Positions 1 through 8,374 of a stretch of DNA of 64,000 nucleotides are shown here, piece after piece. The stretch is from positions 124,001-188,000 of the forward strand of contig NZ_CP059060.1 in the NCBI RefSeq assembly GCF_014217875.1. Reading direction: 5' to 3'. Source of the stretch: Synechococcus sp. LTW-R. GTDB lineage: Bacteria > Cyanobacteriota > Cyanobacteriia > PCC-6307 > Cyanobiaceae. Under the pieces are notes generated by a model. That model did not search any database and was not told where the DNA came from. It was given only the letters and a program-made list of their open reading frames with translations. The position numbers and the translations under genes are program-made. Within the stretch, counting starts at the first letter, position 1, and each line of letters opens with the position of its first letter.

Positions 1-39
1 GATGAATCTCTTCCGCCGCTCCTGCGCGGATCGCCTGCT

Positions 40-1719
40 CTAGGACGAGCAGCTGTAGTGGGAGAGGCCGCCGGCGTTGAAGAACTCGCGGGGCTTGAGT
101 TGGCCGTAGGTGGCGGCGAGTTTGGCGGGCGGGGAGACGTAGGGATCGCGGAAGACCGCCTGCAGTTCTCGGATCAAGCTCAGGTCGCCTCCTGCGGCGC
201 GCTCGTAGGCCGGCGCCACGAGCCATTCGCGCCAGGTGATCTGCGGATTGGCGCGCCGCATCGTCGCCTTGGCATCGCCGCTGGTCTGCCCATGCCAGCG
301 CTCGAGCCAGGCCGACCAGCGTTGCTCCAGCTCAGCGTCAATGGGTAGGTAGAAGGCGGCCTTGAGGGGCTCGATCTGTTCGGGGAGGTCCGAGAGCGCG
401 CGGAAGGTCGCGGTGTAATCAGCCCTCGAGCTGGCCAGCAATTGCAGCAGGTCCTTGAGCAGGACGTCGTCGTATCGGGGTAGCCCGAGCTTGCGGCACC
501 ACATCGCTTCGAGAGCCGTCCCCATCGCTTCGCTGAAGCCCTCACGCAGGGCATCGAGCTGCGCCAGGGCCTCCGCATCTCCCTCGAGCAGTGGTCGCAG
601 GGCGGACCAGAACATCTGGTAGTTGGCTTCCGCTGCCGCCGGTTGATTGAGGAAGCAGAAGTGCTCGCCGCCGCCGGTCCACGGCTGGAAGCGGGGATCG
701 AAGAGCTCGCAGAAACCGAAGGGGCCGTAGTCGAGGGTGTAGCCGCCGGCGGCGCAGTTGTCGCTGTTGAAGTTCCCCTGGCAGTAGCCGACGCGGATCC
801 AGTCCGCCACCAGTGACGTCAGGCGCTCCCTGAACAGCCGGGCCAACTCGAGGACCTGCTGCGGGAAGGGCAGGCCTGCGTTGATCTCGCCGCGGTAATT
901 CCGCTCGATCAGGTGAGCTGTGATCTGCTGCAGTTCACGTAGGGCGCCTGGGTGGGCGTTGCTTCGCGCCCGGCGGGCAAACAGTTCCAGTTGCCCCACC
1001 CGCAGGAAGGACGGCGCGACCCGGGTCGTGATCGCCGCCGGGTTGTTGACCATGACGTCCGGCTCAAACGAGCGGGACTGAGGCGAGTACCAGGGCCGCC
1101 TGACGCCTTCGGCTTGGGACACGTAGAGGGTGAGGGAGCGGGTTGTGGGCACCCCCAGGGCGTGCATGAACTCCTGGGCGAGGAACTCGCGCACGCTTGA
1201 GCGCAGCACGGCCCGGCCGTCCGCGCCGCGGCAGTAGGGGGTCGGGCCGCCCCCCTTGAGTTGCATCTCCCAGCGCTGGCCTTCAAAGAGGCCTTCGAAG
1301 ATCGAGATCGCCCGGCCGTCGCCGTAGCCATTGCCAGTGCCGAAGGGGCACTGCTGGATGTACTCGGTGCCGTAGATCGACAGGGCGTAGCCCGTCGCCC
1401 AGCCATAGGGGCGCATGGCACCGTGGGCAACGCTGCTGTCGCCGGAGAAGAGTCGGCGGAAATCCTCGTCCTGGGCGAGTTCGTCGCTGAGGCCGAGCTC
1501 GGCAAAGAGGCTGGCGCTGTGGGCGACGTACTCCGGCTCCGGCAGTGGGGTCGGCGTGACGGGGACGTAGTGCCCGGAATAGACCTGACGTGGCCGGTGG
1601 TCCTCGCCATCGCTACTGGCCTCGGGGTCCGCTTGGAGGGACTCCAGCAGGGAGTAGTCGACCTGACCTGCGAAGGCCTTAAAGCTCTCGATGACCCGGG
1701 CGTTCTCGCTGCTGTTCAT
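40..1719 (-). CDS. selO: Protein adenylyltransferase SelO (YdiU/UPF0061)
   Basis: This 559-aa protein belongs to the SelO pseudokinase family, which transfers AMP from ATP to Ser/Thr/Tyr of target proteins and is linked to redox stress. The family signature is clear: [11 protein letters not shown] at residues 154-164, then GRAVLRS, then [12 protein letters not shown] and the YGPFGF block. The C-terminus ends in Cys-Ser-Ser, the position of the redox Cys (selenocysteine in animals). I start at the ATG at 1719. The open frame runs 30 codons further upstream, but only through a terminator and the tRNA remnant. It is the last core gene before the integrated region and is transcribed away from it. 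Confidence 0.93.
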   Translation of the reverse strand: MNSSENARVIESFKAFAGQVDYSLLESLQADPEASSDGEDHRPRQVYSGHYVPVTPTPLPEPEYVAHSASLFAELGLSDELAQDEDFRRLFSGDSSVAHGAMRPYGWATGYALSIYGTEYIQQCPFGTGNGYGDGRAISIFEGLFEGQRWEMQLKGGGPTPYCRGADGRAVLRSSVREFLAQEFMHALGVPTTRSLTLYVSQAEGVRRPWYSPQSRSFEPDVMVNNPAAITTRVAPSFLRVGQLELFARRARSNAHPGALRELQQITAHLIERNYRGEINAGLPFPQQVLELARLFRERLTSLVADWIRVGYCQGNFNSDNCAAGGYTLDYGPFGFCELFDPRFQPWTGGGEHFCFLNQPAAAEANYQMFWSALRPLLEGDAEALAQLDALREGFSEAMGTALEAMWCRKLGLPRYDDVLLKDLLQLLASSRADYTATFRALSDLPEQIEPLKAAFYLPIDAELEQRWSAWLERWHGQTSGDAKATMRRANPQITWREWLVAPAYERAAGGDLSLIRELQAVFRDPYVSPPAKLAATYGQLKPREFFNAGGLSHYSCSS

Positions 1720-1732
1720 GGGGGTTGGGCAC

Positions 1733-1760
1733 AAAAAAGCCCAGGACAAGCCTGGGCTTT
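1733..1760 (-). terminator. Intrinsic terminator beyond tRNA-Ala remnant 1
   Basis: AAAGCCCAGG and CCTGGGCTTT pair around a 5-nt loop. On the minus strand the stem is followed by a T run, as expected for the terminator of a tRNA-Ala transcript. Each of the three tRNA 3' copies has its own, different hairpin terminator in this position. Confidence 0.75.
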
Positions 1761-1809
1761 CGGTAAGTGGAGCCAAGGAGACTCGAACTCCTGACCCCCT
1801 GCATGCCAT
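1756..1809 (-). repeat. Attachment-site copy 1 (3' part of tRNA-Ala)
   Basis: About 54 bases match the segment at 28444-28497, which contains the 3' end of the intact tRNA-Ala(GGC). The tRNA part starts at 1768 and covers the T arm, the variable loop and half of the anticodon arm. There is no 5' half of the gene here, so it is not a functional tRNA. This is the expected product of integration at a tRNA 3' end and marks the left edge of the accessory region. Confidence 0.88.
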
Positions 1810-1872
1810 TTAGGCGTTTTAAGGGGCAAGAATCCTTTCCTGTACTCAATTCTAACCAAATTATCACAAATT

Positions 1873-1895
1873 ATGTGCGCAGATATGTGCGCACA
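1873..1895 (+). promoter_or_regulatory. Paired arm-type-like sites, left element, att1 side
   Basis: ATGTGCGCA occurs at 1873 and again at 1885, exactly 12 bp apart and 64 bp from attachment copy 1. A related ATGCGCAGA pair with the same 12-bp period lies at the other end of the left element. The location and phasing suggest integrase arm binding; that role is inferred. Confidence 0.5.
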
Positions 1896-1910
1896 TCTGT
1901 CCTGCCTTGA

Positions 1911-2063
1911 TCACTGCCCCAACAGCTTCGCTTTGGCTGCCGAGAACTCTTCTTCGGTAAGTAGCCCCTGGTCTTTCATCGCGCCGAAGCCCAAAAAGCA
2001 AGCGACGCGTTTAAAGCTAAGTGGGCACCTCGAATCGCAAAGGTTGAAGCCGACTATCAATCA
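1911..2063 (-). pseudogene. C-terminal fragment of a SHOCT-domain protein
   Basis: The minus strand encodes a 50-residue open stretch whose last 22 residues, beginning MKDQGLLTEEEF and ending AKLLGQ, are a typical SHOCT (short C-terminal) domain. A stop lies just upstream at 2061-2063 and no N-terminal domain or start is seen. I read it as a remnant of a larger gene lost at the element edge. It overlaps no other convincing frame. Confidence 0.55.
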
Positions 2064-2082
2064 GCCGGCTGCTACTGACCCG

Positions 2083-2349
2083 TTAGGAGCTTATCGGTGC
2101 GCTTCTGCCTTGTCTGTGTGGTCCTGCATTAGCGACCACACCTGGCACCGTGCATCGCCTCTTCCGGCAGTAGTTATTCCGCTGCTGTTTGACGCATTTT
2201 CGCTCGTATCGTTCGCATAGTGCGTTGCAGTATTCCTCATCTGCAGGTCGCTGTATTTCCCGTAGACGATCACACTCAGGCTGGTGCGAGTGCCAGCAGA
2301 CATCGCAGTTGATGCGGCCATTCGCAGATTGGAACTGCCTTAAGTGCAA
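2083..2349 (-). CDS. Possible Cys-rich small protein
   Basis: An 88-aa frame starting at TTG. Its middle is rich in Cys and charged residues (CDVCWHSH, then further Cys up to YCRKRRC), unlike a random shadow frame. The tail is low in information and no family is recognised. The start is weak, so the call is tentative. Confidence 0.33.
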   Translation of the reverse strand: MHLRQFQSANGRINCDVCWHSHQPECDRLREIQRPADEEYCNALCERYERKCVKQQRNNYCRKRRCTVPGVVANAGPHRQGRSAPISS

Positions 2350-2351
2350 AC

Positions 2352-2549
2352 TTGATTATCTTGTTAGAGGACAATCCGACCCCAGTGTTGATTCATTCAG
2401 ACATTCTCAAAGGTGCCCAAGCACTAAACCATTCATTAGAGATCAGGCCCGAGTCCCTTCCAGAGCTTTTCCCGCTCTTCGCAGTTGGTCTGGTCATGAC
2501 TCAGCGTGAGCTGTTGATGCACCTATGGCGCCATGAGGTAGATGGCTAG
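2352..2549 (+). CDS. Possible small protein upstream of the TerS-like gene
   Basis: A 65-aa frame beginning at TTG that ends 8 nt inside the next gene, an arrangement compatible with translational coupling. The sequence is acidic to neutral and protein-like (LLEDNPTPVLIHSD; MTQRELLMHLWRHEVDG). No family is recognised and no strong ribosome site is seen. Confidence 0.35.
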   Translation: MIILLEDNPTPVLIHSDILKGAQALNHSLEIRPESLPELFPLFAVGLVMTQRELLMHLWRHEVDG

Positions 2550-2898
2550 AGCAACTGCCGCCACCATTGCTGACCGGGTCGAAACCCTTCAGCAGAAGAT
2601 CCTGGAGGGAGCATCGAATACCGTCTGTATCGCCTACGCGCGACATGAGTGGGGGGTCTCAAGGGCTCAGGCTTACCGACTGCTCAAGCGGGCTTGGCAT
2701 CAGATCGCCGAGGATATTGATCGTGTCGGGATCGACCGGCGCGAAATGTTGAGCTGGGCTATCCACCAGCTCCAGTCAGCGGCTGGGCTGGCCCTCAATC
2801 AGAAGAACCCTGGGGCGGTGGTCGGTGCCATAAGGGAGATGGATGTATTGCTTGGGCTTGGCGCCAGCCGCAACGCCCCGGGGCAGCGGTGGCGCTGA
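2542..2898 (+). CDS. Small helix-turn-helix protein, TerS-like layout (left element)
   Basis: A 118-aa protein with an N-terminal helical segment, an HTH-like stretch (WGVSRAQAYRLLKRAW, residues about 36-51) and a C-terminal helix (VVGAIREMDVLLGLG). The protein at 17102-17485 of the right element has the same order and spacing (WGCSRSTARRDCHWAH; SVGALRLLYDILLA), so the two are probably distant paralogues. Size and layout resemble small terminase subunits or other small phage DNA-binding proteins. If so, it could help package the element in a helper phage. That role is inferred. Confidence 0.65.
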   Translation: MARATAATIADRVETLQQKILEGASNTVCIAYARHEWGVSRAQAYRLLKRAWHQIAEDIDRVGIDRREMLSWAIHQLQSAAGLALNQKNPGAVVGAIREMDVLLGLGASRNAPGQRWR

Positions 2899-3114
2899 TC
2901 AGTTGTCCGTCAATTTGGTTCGGCTTTGGGAACCAGCTCTCTTGCAGCTGCTGCAATGCTCTTAATGGCCACTATTGGCTAAATCTCAGCGACTAAACCA
3001 GCCTAAGGAATTTTGCGCTGGCGCTAGATGAAACGTGCGCCTTCGGATGCCCCACACACCTTATGAGACTAAGGACCCTAAAGCATTTTGAGGCTACTAA
3101 GAGTGTAGGCGGAA

Positions 3115-3222
3115 TCACTGATCTTCTGTCCACAACTGCGAAGCCGCAAATCGCCAGGCGATAAGGGTGCTGAGAGATGCGCCGAAGGCAAGAAAAGCAA
3201 CCAGGAACTGATCAATGCTCAT
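3115..3222 (-). CDS. 35-aa single-pass membrane protein
   Basis: A complete 36-codon frame starts MSIDQFLVAFLAFGAS and ends QLWTEDQ. It has one hydrophobic helix, about residues 5-24, followed by a short polar tail. Codon use is protein-like and the segment is otherwise empty. No family is recognised. Many cyanobacterial membrane micro-proteins have this size. Confidence 0.5.
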   Translation of the reverse strand: MSIDQFLVAFLAFGASLSTLIAWRFAASQLWTEDQ

Positions 3223-3470
3223 AGCAATGCATCTATTCTCTTTGAATTATAAAGCCTTCATGGCAACTGGCGCCATTAATACAAATTCAAGAGTAGCAAT
3301 TAATACACCATTCGGCGGAACCGGAGCGCTGCACTCATTAACCAATGACTGATCGATCAACGATCTCCTTCAGAGGGAAATTGATCTGCGAGGCCTCGAA
3401 GGAAGAGACGAGTCAAGATCAAAGTGTCCACCACTCGAGCCCTCGTTGCGAACTGATTCGATTAAGCCAC

Positions 3471-3707
3471 TCAAGAATCTGCTGCCTTTTGTCTCCAATG
3501 GGTTCCATGATTTCGCAAGGCTTCGGCTTCCATCTCCCTTCGAATCTGCACGACTGCTTCGCGAACGAATGCCTTTTCGTTCTCCTGTGAGGCAATGATT
3601 TGCTTCGTTAGCGCACGCAAGACATCAATATCCTCACAGGCATCGATTTCTCGAAAGGCGGCCTCAAGGTGGAATTTTTGCTCTAGTGAAAGTCGGTGAT
3701 TAGCCAT
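3471..3707 (-). CDS. Conserved small protein, NblA-like pattern
   Basis: A 78-aa helical protein opening with LSLEQKFHLEAAFREID and continuing with LRALTKQIIASQENEKAF. The layout (LSLEQKF, then a helix with QxxxxxE) resembles the phycobilisome-degradation adaptor NblA. It is longer than typical NblA (about 60 aa), so I do not assign that function. It follows the 55-aa gene at 3761-3928 on the same strand, separated by a hairpin. Confidence 0.65.
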   Translation of the reverse strand: MANHRLSLEQKFHLEAAFREIDACEDIDVLRALTKQIIASQENEKAFVREAVVQIRREMEAEALRNHGTHWRQKAADS

Positions 3708-3716
3708 GGTGATACG

Positions 3717-3743
3717 AAAGAGGCCCCACTAACGTGAGGCCTG
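3717..3743 (-). terminator. Hairpin between two small minus-strand genes
   Basis: On the minus strand AGGCCTCAC pairs with GTGGGGCCT (one bulge) and is followed by CTTTC. It lies between the stop at 3761 and the start at 3707, so it may attenuate read-through from the upstream gene. Confidence 0.4.
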
Positions 3744-3760
3744 ATAAATCAGTGGAGTGC

Positions 3761-3928
3761 TTAACGAACTTCCGAAATTGTGTGAGGTGCAGCCGGAAAG
3801 CTTGTCGGCATAGGGTCCGGCAGTCCCTCGGCAAGAGCCTTCGCACGGATATACATCTGACTGTTGGTGGCGCCCTGAGCTTCCATTGCCTCGGCGACAA
3901 CAGCCCAGTTGCGGATCTCGGTAGTCAT
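3761..3928 (-). CDS. Conserved hypothetical small protein (55 aa)
   Basis: The protein begins MTTEIRNWAVVAEAMEAQG and contains QMYIRAKALAEGLPDPMPTS. I chose the ATG at 3928 over the one at 3955 because the sequence turns protein-like there. The short helical N-terminus and Pro-rich tail recall small proteins seen in marine picocyanobacteria. Function is unknown. Confidence 0.6.
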   Translation of the reverse strand: MTTEIRNWAVVAEAMEAQGATNSQMYIRAKALAEGLPDPMPTSFPAAPHTISEVR

Positions 3929-4057
3929 TGGAAGAAATGACGATTGGACCCGCAAACTTTCGCCACCTTGGCCGAGAGACGGTGAGGATGAAAACCGATC
4001 ACCTACCGAACATCGATTCCACTGCTTTCGTTGGTATGCATTTGCGCATCACGCCCA

Positions 4058-4080
4058 TAAAAAAAGCGGCCCGAAGGCCG
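4058..4080 (-). terminator. Minus-strand intrinsic terminator; otherwise empty 3929-4323
   Basis: CGGCC-CGAA-GGCCG is preceded on the plus strand by seven A's, so on the minus strand it is a stem with a GNRA-type loop followed by a T run. No convincing complete gene lies upstream of it on that strand. A minus frame ending at 4171 looks partly protein-like but has a doubtful start and an internal stop. The remaining sequence from 3929 to 4323 shows nothing else. Confidence 0.6.
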
Positions 4081-4323
4081 ACTAAAGCACTAAAAACCCA
4101 GTCCCAGTCAAAAAGTTATGCGATCGCGTCCTACGAAGCTTTCAGGGTGTCTGACCGCGATATCGATCGACTACAGCGCTTGGATACCAGTCGTGCCCGT
4201 AGCTAAGTCGGCATCGTCCGTGAGCTGGACGCGTTGGTCGGACTGCAAGCTCAGCCCCAGCAGCGCCCCTGACAACAGCTCAACCCTGTCAAGGTTGGAG
4301 AGCAAAGGCTTTTTCTTGATTCC

Positions 4324-4713
4324 ATGGTGGCTTTCGACCACAGCACCCCCTTCATGCTCTTGGCTCGTATCCACGTCAAGGAGGGACGTGTTGATGAGTA
4401 CTTGGAGTTGGCACGTGTTACCGATGCTGCAGTTCAAGCGAGCGAACCCGGAATGCTGCACCACACTTTCGATCAAGATCCAGATGATCCAATGGCATTC
4501 GTCTGGTCAGAGGTCTATGCGAACGATGCAGCCTTTGCCGCTCATGTCTCAAACCCCCCCGTTCAGGAGTATTTGCAGAAGCATGCAGAGCTTGGCGACG
4601 GCTTCAGCGTTGAGGTCTACGGAACTGTCGGCGATGAGTGCAAGGCTCTGATGGAGTCGTTCGGGCTCCCACTAAAAATCTTCAAAACGATGCTGGGTTA
4701 CAGCAGGGTCTGA
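4324..4713 (+). CDS. Antibiotic biosynthesis monooxygenase (ABM) domain protein
   Basis: A 129-aa protein with the ABM/dimeric alpha-beta barrel pattern: FMLLARIHVKEGRVDEYLEL at the start, then GMLHHTFDQD, then FVWSEVYANDAAFAAHVSNP. Such proteins act as small dimeric quinol oxygenases or related redox enzymes; the substrate here is unknown. The C-terminal 40 residues extend beyond the core domain. It is followed directly by the first full copy of the palindromic repeat. Confidence 0.8.
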   Translation: MVAFDHSTPFMLLARIHVKEGRVDEYLELARVTDAAVQASEPGMLHHTFDQDPDDPMAFVWSEVYANDAAFAAHVSNPPVQEYLQKHAELGDGFSVEVYGTVGDECKALMESFGLPLKIFKTMLGYSRV

Positions 4714-4723
4714 TTAATGGCTG

Positions 4724-4862
4724 AGCCCTTGCACTCCTAGGTCGATCAGAGCCATAACCACTGAGGACACGGTCCCCGCAGGCACTGTGATCCGAGACGG
4801 GGGAGTGCCAAGCTCCCCCAAAACACCCCCCGCTACTGAGCAGTGGGTCGGGAAGCTGTTGG
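4724..4862 (+). repeat. Palindromic island repeat, long copy 1
   Basis: The unit runs from CCCTTGCACT through GCCATAACC..CTGAGGAC, then GATCCGAGAC and a hairpin (GGGGGAG-TGCCAAG-CTCCCCC, 4799-4819), to the terminal hairpin CGCTACTGAGCAGTGGGTCGG and GCTGTTG. The same order of blocks recurs in other copies of the accessory region. It lies between the ABM gene and the lipoprotein gene; the region 4714-5136 holds only repeats. Confidence 0.8.
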
Positions 4863-5043
4863 TTTGGCACAGACGTCGGTAACTGAAAGATGCCACTGAA
4901 GTGATTTCGGGCACCGGCGGGTACCAGCACTCTCCATACCGTTATGGGGAGGGAAAACACGACGGCCTTCTGCTCGTGCTCGGCAGAAGGTTTTCTCTCT
5001 TACAGGAGGGAGGAAGGGGGGCAATACGGGAGCCCCCTCTCCT

Positions 5044-5084
5044 CAACACTCCCCGCCACTGAGCAGTGGGTCAGGAAGCTGTTG
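5044..5084 (+). repeat. Palindromic island repeat, short copy 2
   Basis: Only the terminal hairpin is present: CAACACTCCCCGCC, then ACTGAGCAGT, then GGAAGCTGTTG. It immediately precedes the lipoprotein gene. Confidence 0.8.
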
Positions 5085-5136
5085 ATGCCTTTTGGTGGAC
5101 CCTTGGCTAGTGCTGGAGGATCCCTGCTCGCCGCTC

Positions 5137-5313
5137 ATGAAAGCCATTCTTTCCCTTCTGTTGCTTACGGCGCTCATTGCAGCCTGTAGCAGCACTGGAC
5201 TGTCACCAGAGCGACAAGCCTGCCTTGAGAAAGCGACCTCAGAAGCTGAGCGGATCGAGTGCAACAAGCAGTCAGCCATTGACGCTGACAAGAAAGCAGA
5301 AGCATCGAAGTAG
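5137..5313 (+). CDS. Small lipoprotein (58 aa)
   Basis: The signal peptide MKAILSLLLLTALIAAC has a lipobox (LIAAC, Cys17), so the protein should be lipid-anchored after signal peptidase II cleavage. The mature part is about 42 residues, polar, with two more Cys (RQACLEKA and IECNKQ) that could form a disulfide. I start at the ATG at 5137, not the upstream in-frame start at 5092 that lacks a signal. The gene fits exactly between repeat copies 2 and 3. No family is assigned. Confidence 0.75.
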   Translation: MKAILSLLLLTALIAACSSTGLSPERQACLEKATSEAERIECNKQSAIDADKKAEASK

Positions 5314-5319
5314 TCCTTG

Positions 5320-5356
5320 CACTCCCCGCTACTGAGCAGTGGGTCGGGAGCTGTTG
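5320..5356 (+). repeat. Palindromic island repeat, short copy 3
   Basis: CACTCCCCGCTACTGAGCAG through GGTCGGGAGCTGTTG, starting 7 nt after the lipoprotein stop codon. Confidence 0.8.
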
Positions 5357-5374
5357 CCGGATTTCGCATGCGTT

Positions 5375-5452
5375 GCCATAACACCTGAGGACGAGACGTG
5401 AACTCCTCGATCCGTGTGGCGGCGGCTGGGTGCCCCCAGTCGCCAACAACAC
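5375..5452 (+). repeat. Palindromic island repeat, partial copy 4
   Basis: It carries the GCCATAACaCCTGAGGAC block, GATCCG, a GC-rich hairpin (GGCGGCGGCTGGG / CCCCAGTCGCC) and a terminal ACAACAC. The last hairpin of the family is missing. Confidence 0.55.
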
Positions 5453-5662
5453 CCTTCCGGCGCTTCTCTTCTGAAGCTGGAGGGGCTGTTGGGCGTCACC
5501 CTTCTTCCTCTTCCCAGCGCAAACGTCGGTGGGCAGTGCACAGCTCACACCTGCACGGCAATGAAATGTCGCCACCTATCCAGCAGTTGTAGGGACACAG
5601 TTGAACGATCGGATCGTCTCCCTAGCGTTGATAAGGGATGTAGAACTCAGAAGGGCGACGAC

Positions 5663-6496
5663 ATGAGCCAAGTATCAAGGCTCGCAAGGGAGGTGACGCT
5701 TGACGATGTGTGGTCGTCTTCAGTGCACAGCGAAATTTGCTGTCTGATCTACGCCACCCAAAACGGCTGGAAGCTCCCCATCCTTTTTGAAGAAATGGGT
5801 GTGCCCTATGACTGGGCACTGGTGGACTTCGAGAAGAATGAACAGCGTAGTAAAGGTTTTCTTTCGATCAACCCAAATGGACGAATTCCTGCACTGATTG
5901 ACCGTGGGAGCGGAGTAGCAGTCGCCGAATCGGGAGCCATCTTGGAGTACTGCGCGACTCGCTTCGCTAGCCCCTTGCTGCCATCTCCCGATGAGGACCT
6001 GAAGCTTCACTTACAGACGAAGCAGTGGCTCTATTGGCAGGTCAGCGGCCTAGGACCTGCGATGGGACAAGCCATGTACTTTCAGCGAATAGCCAAGGTT
6101 CGCGGTCGCAACGATCCCTTCGCCATTGGTCGATTCATCGCAGAAGCGGAACGTTGTTTGCAAATGCTCGATGATCAGCTCACGTCATCGGGCGGCCCCT
6201 TTCTGCTCGGCCAGCGCTGCACACTTGTGGATGTCGCCTGTTTCCCCTACTGCGCTAGTGCCTATTGGGCAAATGTCGACATCTCCGCGATGAGCCATTT
6301 GCTCGCCTGGATCGAGATGCTGCACCAACGTCCGTCCTTCAGTACCGGACTAGCGCTGCCTTTTTCTCGGACTGCTTTTTTTGGCCCTCCGTATGCAACA
6401 CCGGAAGAAATCGAGGCGGAGATAGCGCGTAACGCCGGTCAGTTCGCTGTAATTTCCAAATCTCCCAGTGAGCTGCCCGAACTGTCGGCACCTTGA
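5663..6496 (+). CDS. Glutathione S-transferase family protein (YghU/Nu-class-like)
   Basis: A 277-aa protein with an N-terminal thioredoxin fold (NGWKLPILFEEMGVPYDW, KGFLSINPNGRIPAL, then the AESGAILEYCA helix) and an all-helical C-terminal domain. The INPNGRIPALID motif contains the cis-Pro that binds glutathione. The pattern is closest to YghU/YfcG-type GSTs with disulfide reductase activity. I start at the ATG at 5663; the 83 codons upstream in frame run through repeat DNA. It lies between repeat copies 4 and 5 and is probably single-transcript cargo. Confidence 0.85.
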   Translation: MSQVSRLAREVTLDDVWSSSVHSEICCLIYATQNGWKLPILFEEMGVPYDWALVDFEKNEQRSKGFLSINPNGRIPALIDRGSGVAVAESGAILEYCATRFASPLLPSPDEDLKLHLQTKQWLYWQVSGLGPAMGQAMYFQRIAKVRGRNDPFAIGRFIAEAERCLQMLDDQLTSSGGPFLLGQRCTLVDVACFPYCASAYWANVDISAMSHLLAWIEMLHQRPSFSTGLALPFSRTAFFGPPYATPEEIEAEIARNAGQFAVISKSPSELPELSAP

Positions 6497-6599
6497 TCCT
6501 GGCGGGTAGTGATTCCCGGAAGGGGCACTTTTTTTGTGGGCTTGAACCCCACCCCCACCTGGGCCATGGCCGAGCTGGGCGCCGAACCAGCGCGATCCG

Positions 6600-6628
6600 A
6601 GGTGGGGGAGTGCCAGGCTCCCCCACCT
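6600..6628. repeat. Palindromic island repeat, internal hairpin only (copy 5)
   Basis: A perfect 11-bp stem (AGGTGGGGGAG / CTCCCCCACCT) around TGCCAGG, preceded by GATCCG as in the long copies. It is downstream of the GST gene. The rest of 6497-6799 shows no gene. Confidence 0.6.
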
Positions 6629-6799
6629 CAATGATCCTGGCTGGGCGCTGAGAGGAAGGGACGTGCTTGTGTTCAACCTCCACCCTCACAGGAAACAGGC
6701 CCTTAGGTCGGCCCTCAGCGGAGGGGAAGCGTCGTCGGCAAGAAGTTTCGTCAATTGCTAGCAGCAAATACCCTCCGCCGTGGGAAAGTTCACAGTCAT

Positions 6800-6961
6800 A
6801 TGCACGATCTACAGACTCCCTTTAGGTTCTTTGGCGAACTGGTCGTCGGATCCGCCTTGCTCCTCATGGCTCGATCACTCAAAGAAGTCGGATTACTCGC
6901 TGCAGCGTTCTTGGTCGGCCTCGTCGCGCTCGAAACCTGTTTGCGCATGAACGGTCTGTAA
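6800..6961 (+). CDS. Small hydrophobic membrane protein (53 aa)
   Basis: It starts MHDLQTPFRFFGELVVGSAL and ends ETCLRMNGL, with two hydrophobic segments (about residues 12-24 and 30-45). An in-frame TTG at 6755 would add 15 residues without a clear ribosome site. Family and function are unknown. Confidence 0.5.
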   Translation: MHDLQTPFRFFGELVVGSALLLMARSLKEVGLLAAAFLVGLVALETCLRMNGL

Positions 6962-7004
6962 GGGAACCAGCTCCCTCCCTGTAACCGTGACACCACTGCG
7001 CTTC

Positions 7005-7214
7005 ATGACTGAATGGCTTGAGAGCCCGTGCGGCAATGGGATTGCCCGCTTTTCTGGTAGTGGTCTAGGCCGAACTGAGGTCACAAAAGCGCGCAAAGCG
7101 GGTTGGTCTGATCCTCTGGTCGAGCGGCACGATGTGATGAGCCAGTCGCAAGCCCAACTGCACTGGCATGGGTTACGCCGTGAGGGATGGACGGTCACTA
7201 ACCCACAGTGGTGA
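7005..7214 (+). CDS. Hypothetical small protein (69 aa)
   Basis: The frame begins MTEWLESPCGNGIARFSG and ends HGLRREGWTVTNPQW. Trp and Gly content and the basic middle look protein-like. A GTG at 6987 is an alternative start. No family is recognised. Confidence 0.38.
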   Translation: MTEWLESPCGNGIARFSGSGLGRTEVTKARKAGWSDPLVERHDVMSQSQAQLHWHGLRREGWTVTNPQW

Positions 7215-7705
7215 AACCAGGGCGGGCAGAAAACTGGCCTTGAGAGCTGAGGGAAGGAAGTGACTCAGGCAACTGTCGTGTCAGTCCTGGAAGTAACAGC
7301 TCCTGGGTCGGGCTAGGGGAGGAAGCCGCGTAGGGGGAGCTGCACTTTCACCATCAGGTGTTTCCCAGGGAAAGCAGCACTGGCGATTACTGCTTTCTAG
7401 GGCAGCATTTCAAATGGAAAGCGTCCGCGCACTATGCGCAAATCTTCTTAACTAATGTGATCTCGGATCCATATTGGAGCGGTTGATAATGCCGCTTTTG
7501 CTGGAAGCCTAAAAACCACAGGTCGCTCATCTTCTGGATCAGTGCAAGGGTTAAAGACTCTGTTCTTGCAAAAGAACAATAAGTTTGTTTTCCAGCTTGC
7601 CTTGGATAGGCCAGTTTTAGGTTGAATCCTTTTGGCACCTTCGCTGATACCTATCTGTTGATTGGTTGCGAGTGGGGTGATCCATGTTTTGATTGCAATG
7701 GGTGT
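7215..7705. other. Gap with no supported gene
   Basis: I see no convincing coding frame, repeat copy or terminator. A 68-codon minus frame at 7432-7638 is not persuasive. The G-rich stretch near 7300-7360 has no recognisable RNA motif. Confidence 0.5.
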
Positions 7706-8200
7706 ATGAGTATTAACGAGGAAACGTCTGAGATTCCATTTCTGGATCCTGAGAATCCATTAGCGACAGGTGCCTTGGAGGCTCAAGGCGGAAAGAAGTC
7801 AACTTTCTCCCTCACACCAGCACAAGGGGGTGAACTTGTTGCGGCGCCATCCTCGGAGACCGCAAGAGAATACGAAGTGGATTTCGCCAAGTCTCTTGAG
7901 CAATTTCTTCATGGGATAAAGCTTCTTGAGCAATTTGGCTTTTCCGAAATTAGGCAGACATATCCTGTAATTCTGGCATTGATGTGGTCATTGCTGGTTG
8001 GAGGCTCTCTTGCAGTTGGAATAAGCTGTATTACATCCATTAACAACCTTCCTGTTCTTGGGGGTGTATTTGAGAGGTTTCTTGAATTGGCTGGCTTTGC
8101 TTGGGTGGCTCGCTTTGCGGCATCAAAGCTTTTGTTGCATCAAACAAGAGCGGAACTCTTCTCAAGGATCGCAAAGATCAAGAAAGACTTGCTTAGCTGA
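7706..8200 (+). CDS. CAAD-domain membrane protein
   Basis: A 164-aa protein whose C-terminal half matches the CAAD domain (cyanobacterial aminoacyl-tRNA synthetase appended domain). It has two membrane helices (YPVILALMWSLLVGGSLAV and LPVLGGVFERFLELAGFAWV) followed by RFAASKLLLHQTRAEL and a basic tail. Stand-alone CAAD proteins sit in the thylakoid membrane. The N-terminal about 70 residues are polar and disordered-looking. An in-frame start at 7622 would add 28 odd residues, so I use the ATG at 7706. Base composition is lower in GC than the core genes, which suggests transfer. Confidence 0.82.
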   Translation: MSINEETSEIPFLDPENPLATGALEAQGGKKSTFSLTPAQGGELVAAPSSETAREYEVDFAKSLEQFLHGIKLLEQFGFSEIRQTYPVILALMWSLLVGGSLAVGISCITSINNLPVLGGVFERFLELAGFAWVARFAASKLLLHQTRAELFSRIAKIKKDLLS

Positions 8201-8221
8201 GGATGCTGACTAGAGAACCCC

Positions 8222-8299
8222 TCGATCCGAGACGGGTAAGTGCCAAGCTCCCCCAATCCAACACTCCCCGCTACTGAGCAGTGGGTCGGGGAGCTGTTG
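8222..8299 (+). repeat. Palindromic island repeat, copy 6
   Basis: GATCCGAGACGGG, the internal hairpin remnant (AAGTGCCAAGCTCCCCC) and a perfect terminal palindrome: CAACACTCCCCG, then CGGGGAG-C-TGTTG with one bulged base (8259-8299). It follows the CAAD gene directly. Confidence 0.85.
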
Positions 8300-8374
8300 C
8301 GGTAGGGCAATCACCCCAGGCAACCGCCCGTTGAAAGGGAGGCAATACAGGAGACTTGTCTTGGCGGATCCCCC

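Noticed and set aside
4171-4476. 101-codon minus frame ahead of the terminator at 4058
   Set aside because: Its upstream half is a shadow of the ABM gene. The last 40 residues look protein-like, but no good start exists and the likeness continues past the stop, so at most it is a remnant.
7432-7638. 68-codon minus frame
   Set aside because: Composition is not persuasive and no ribosome site is seen.
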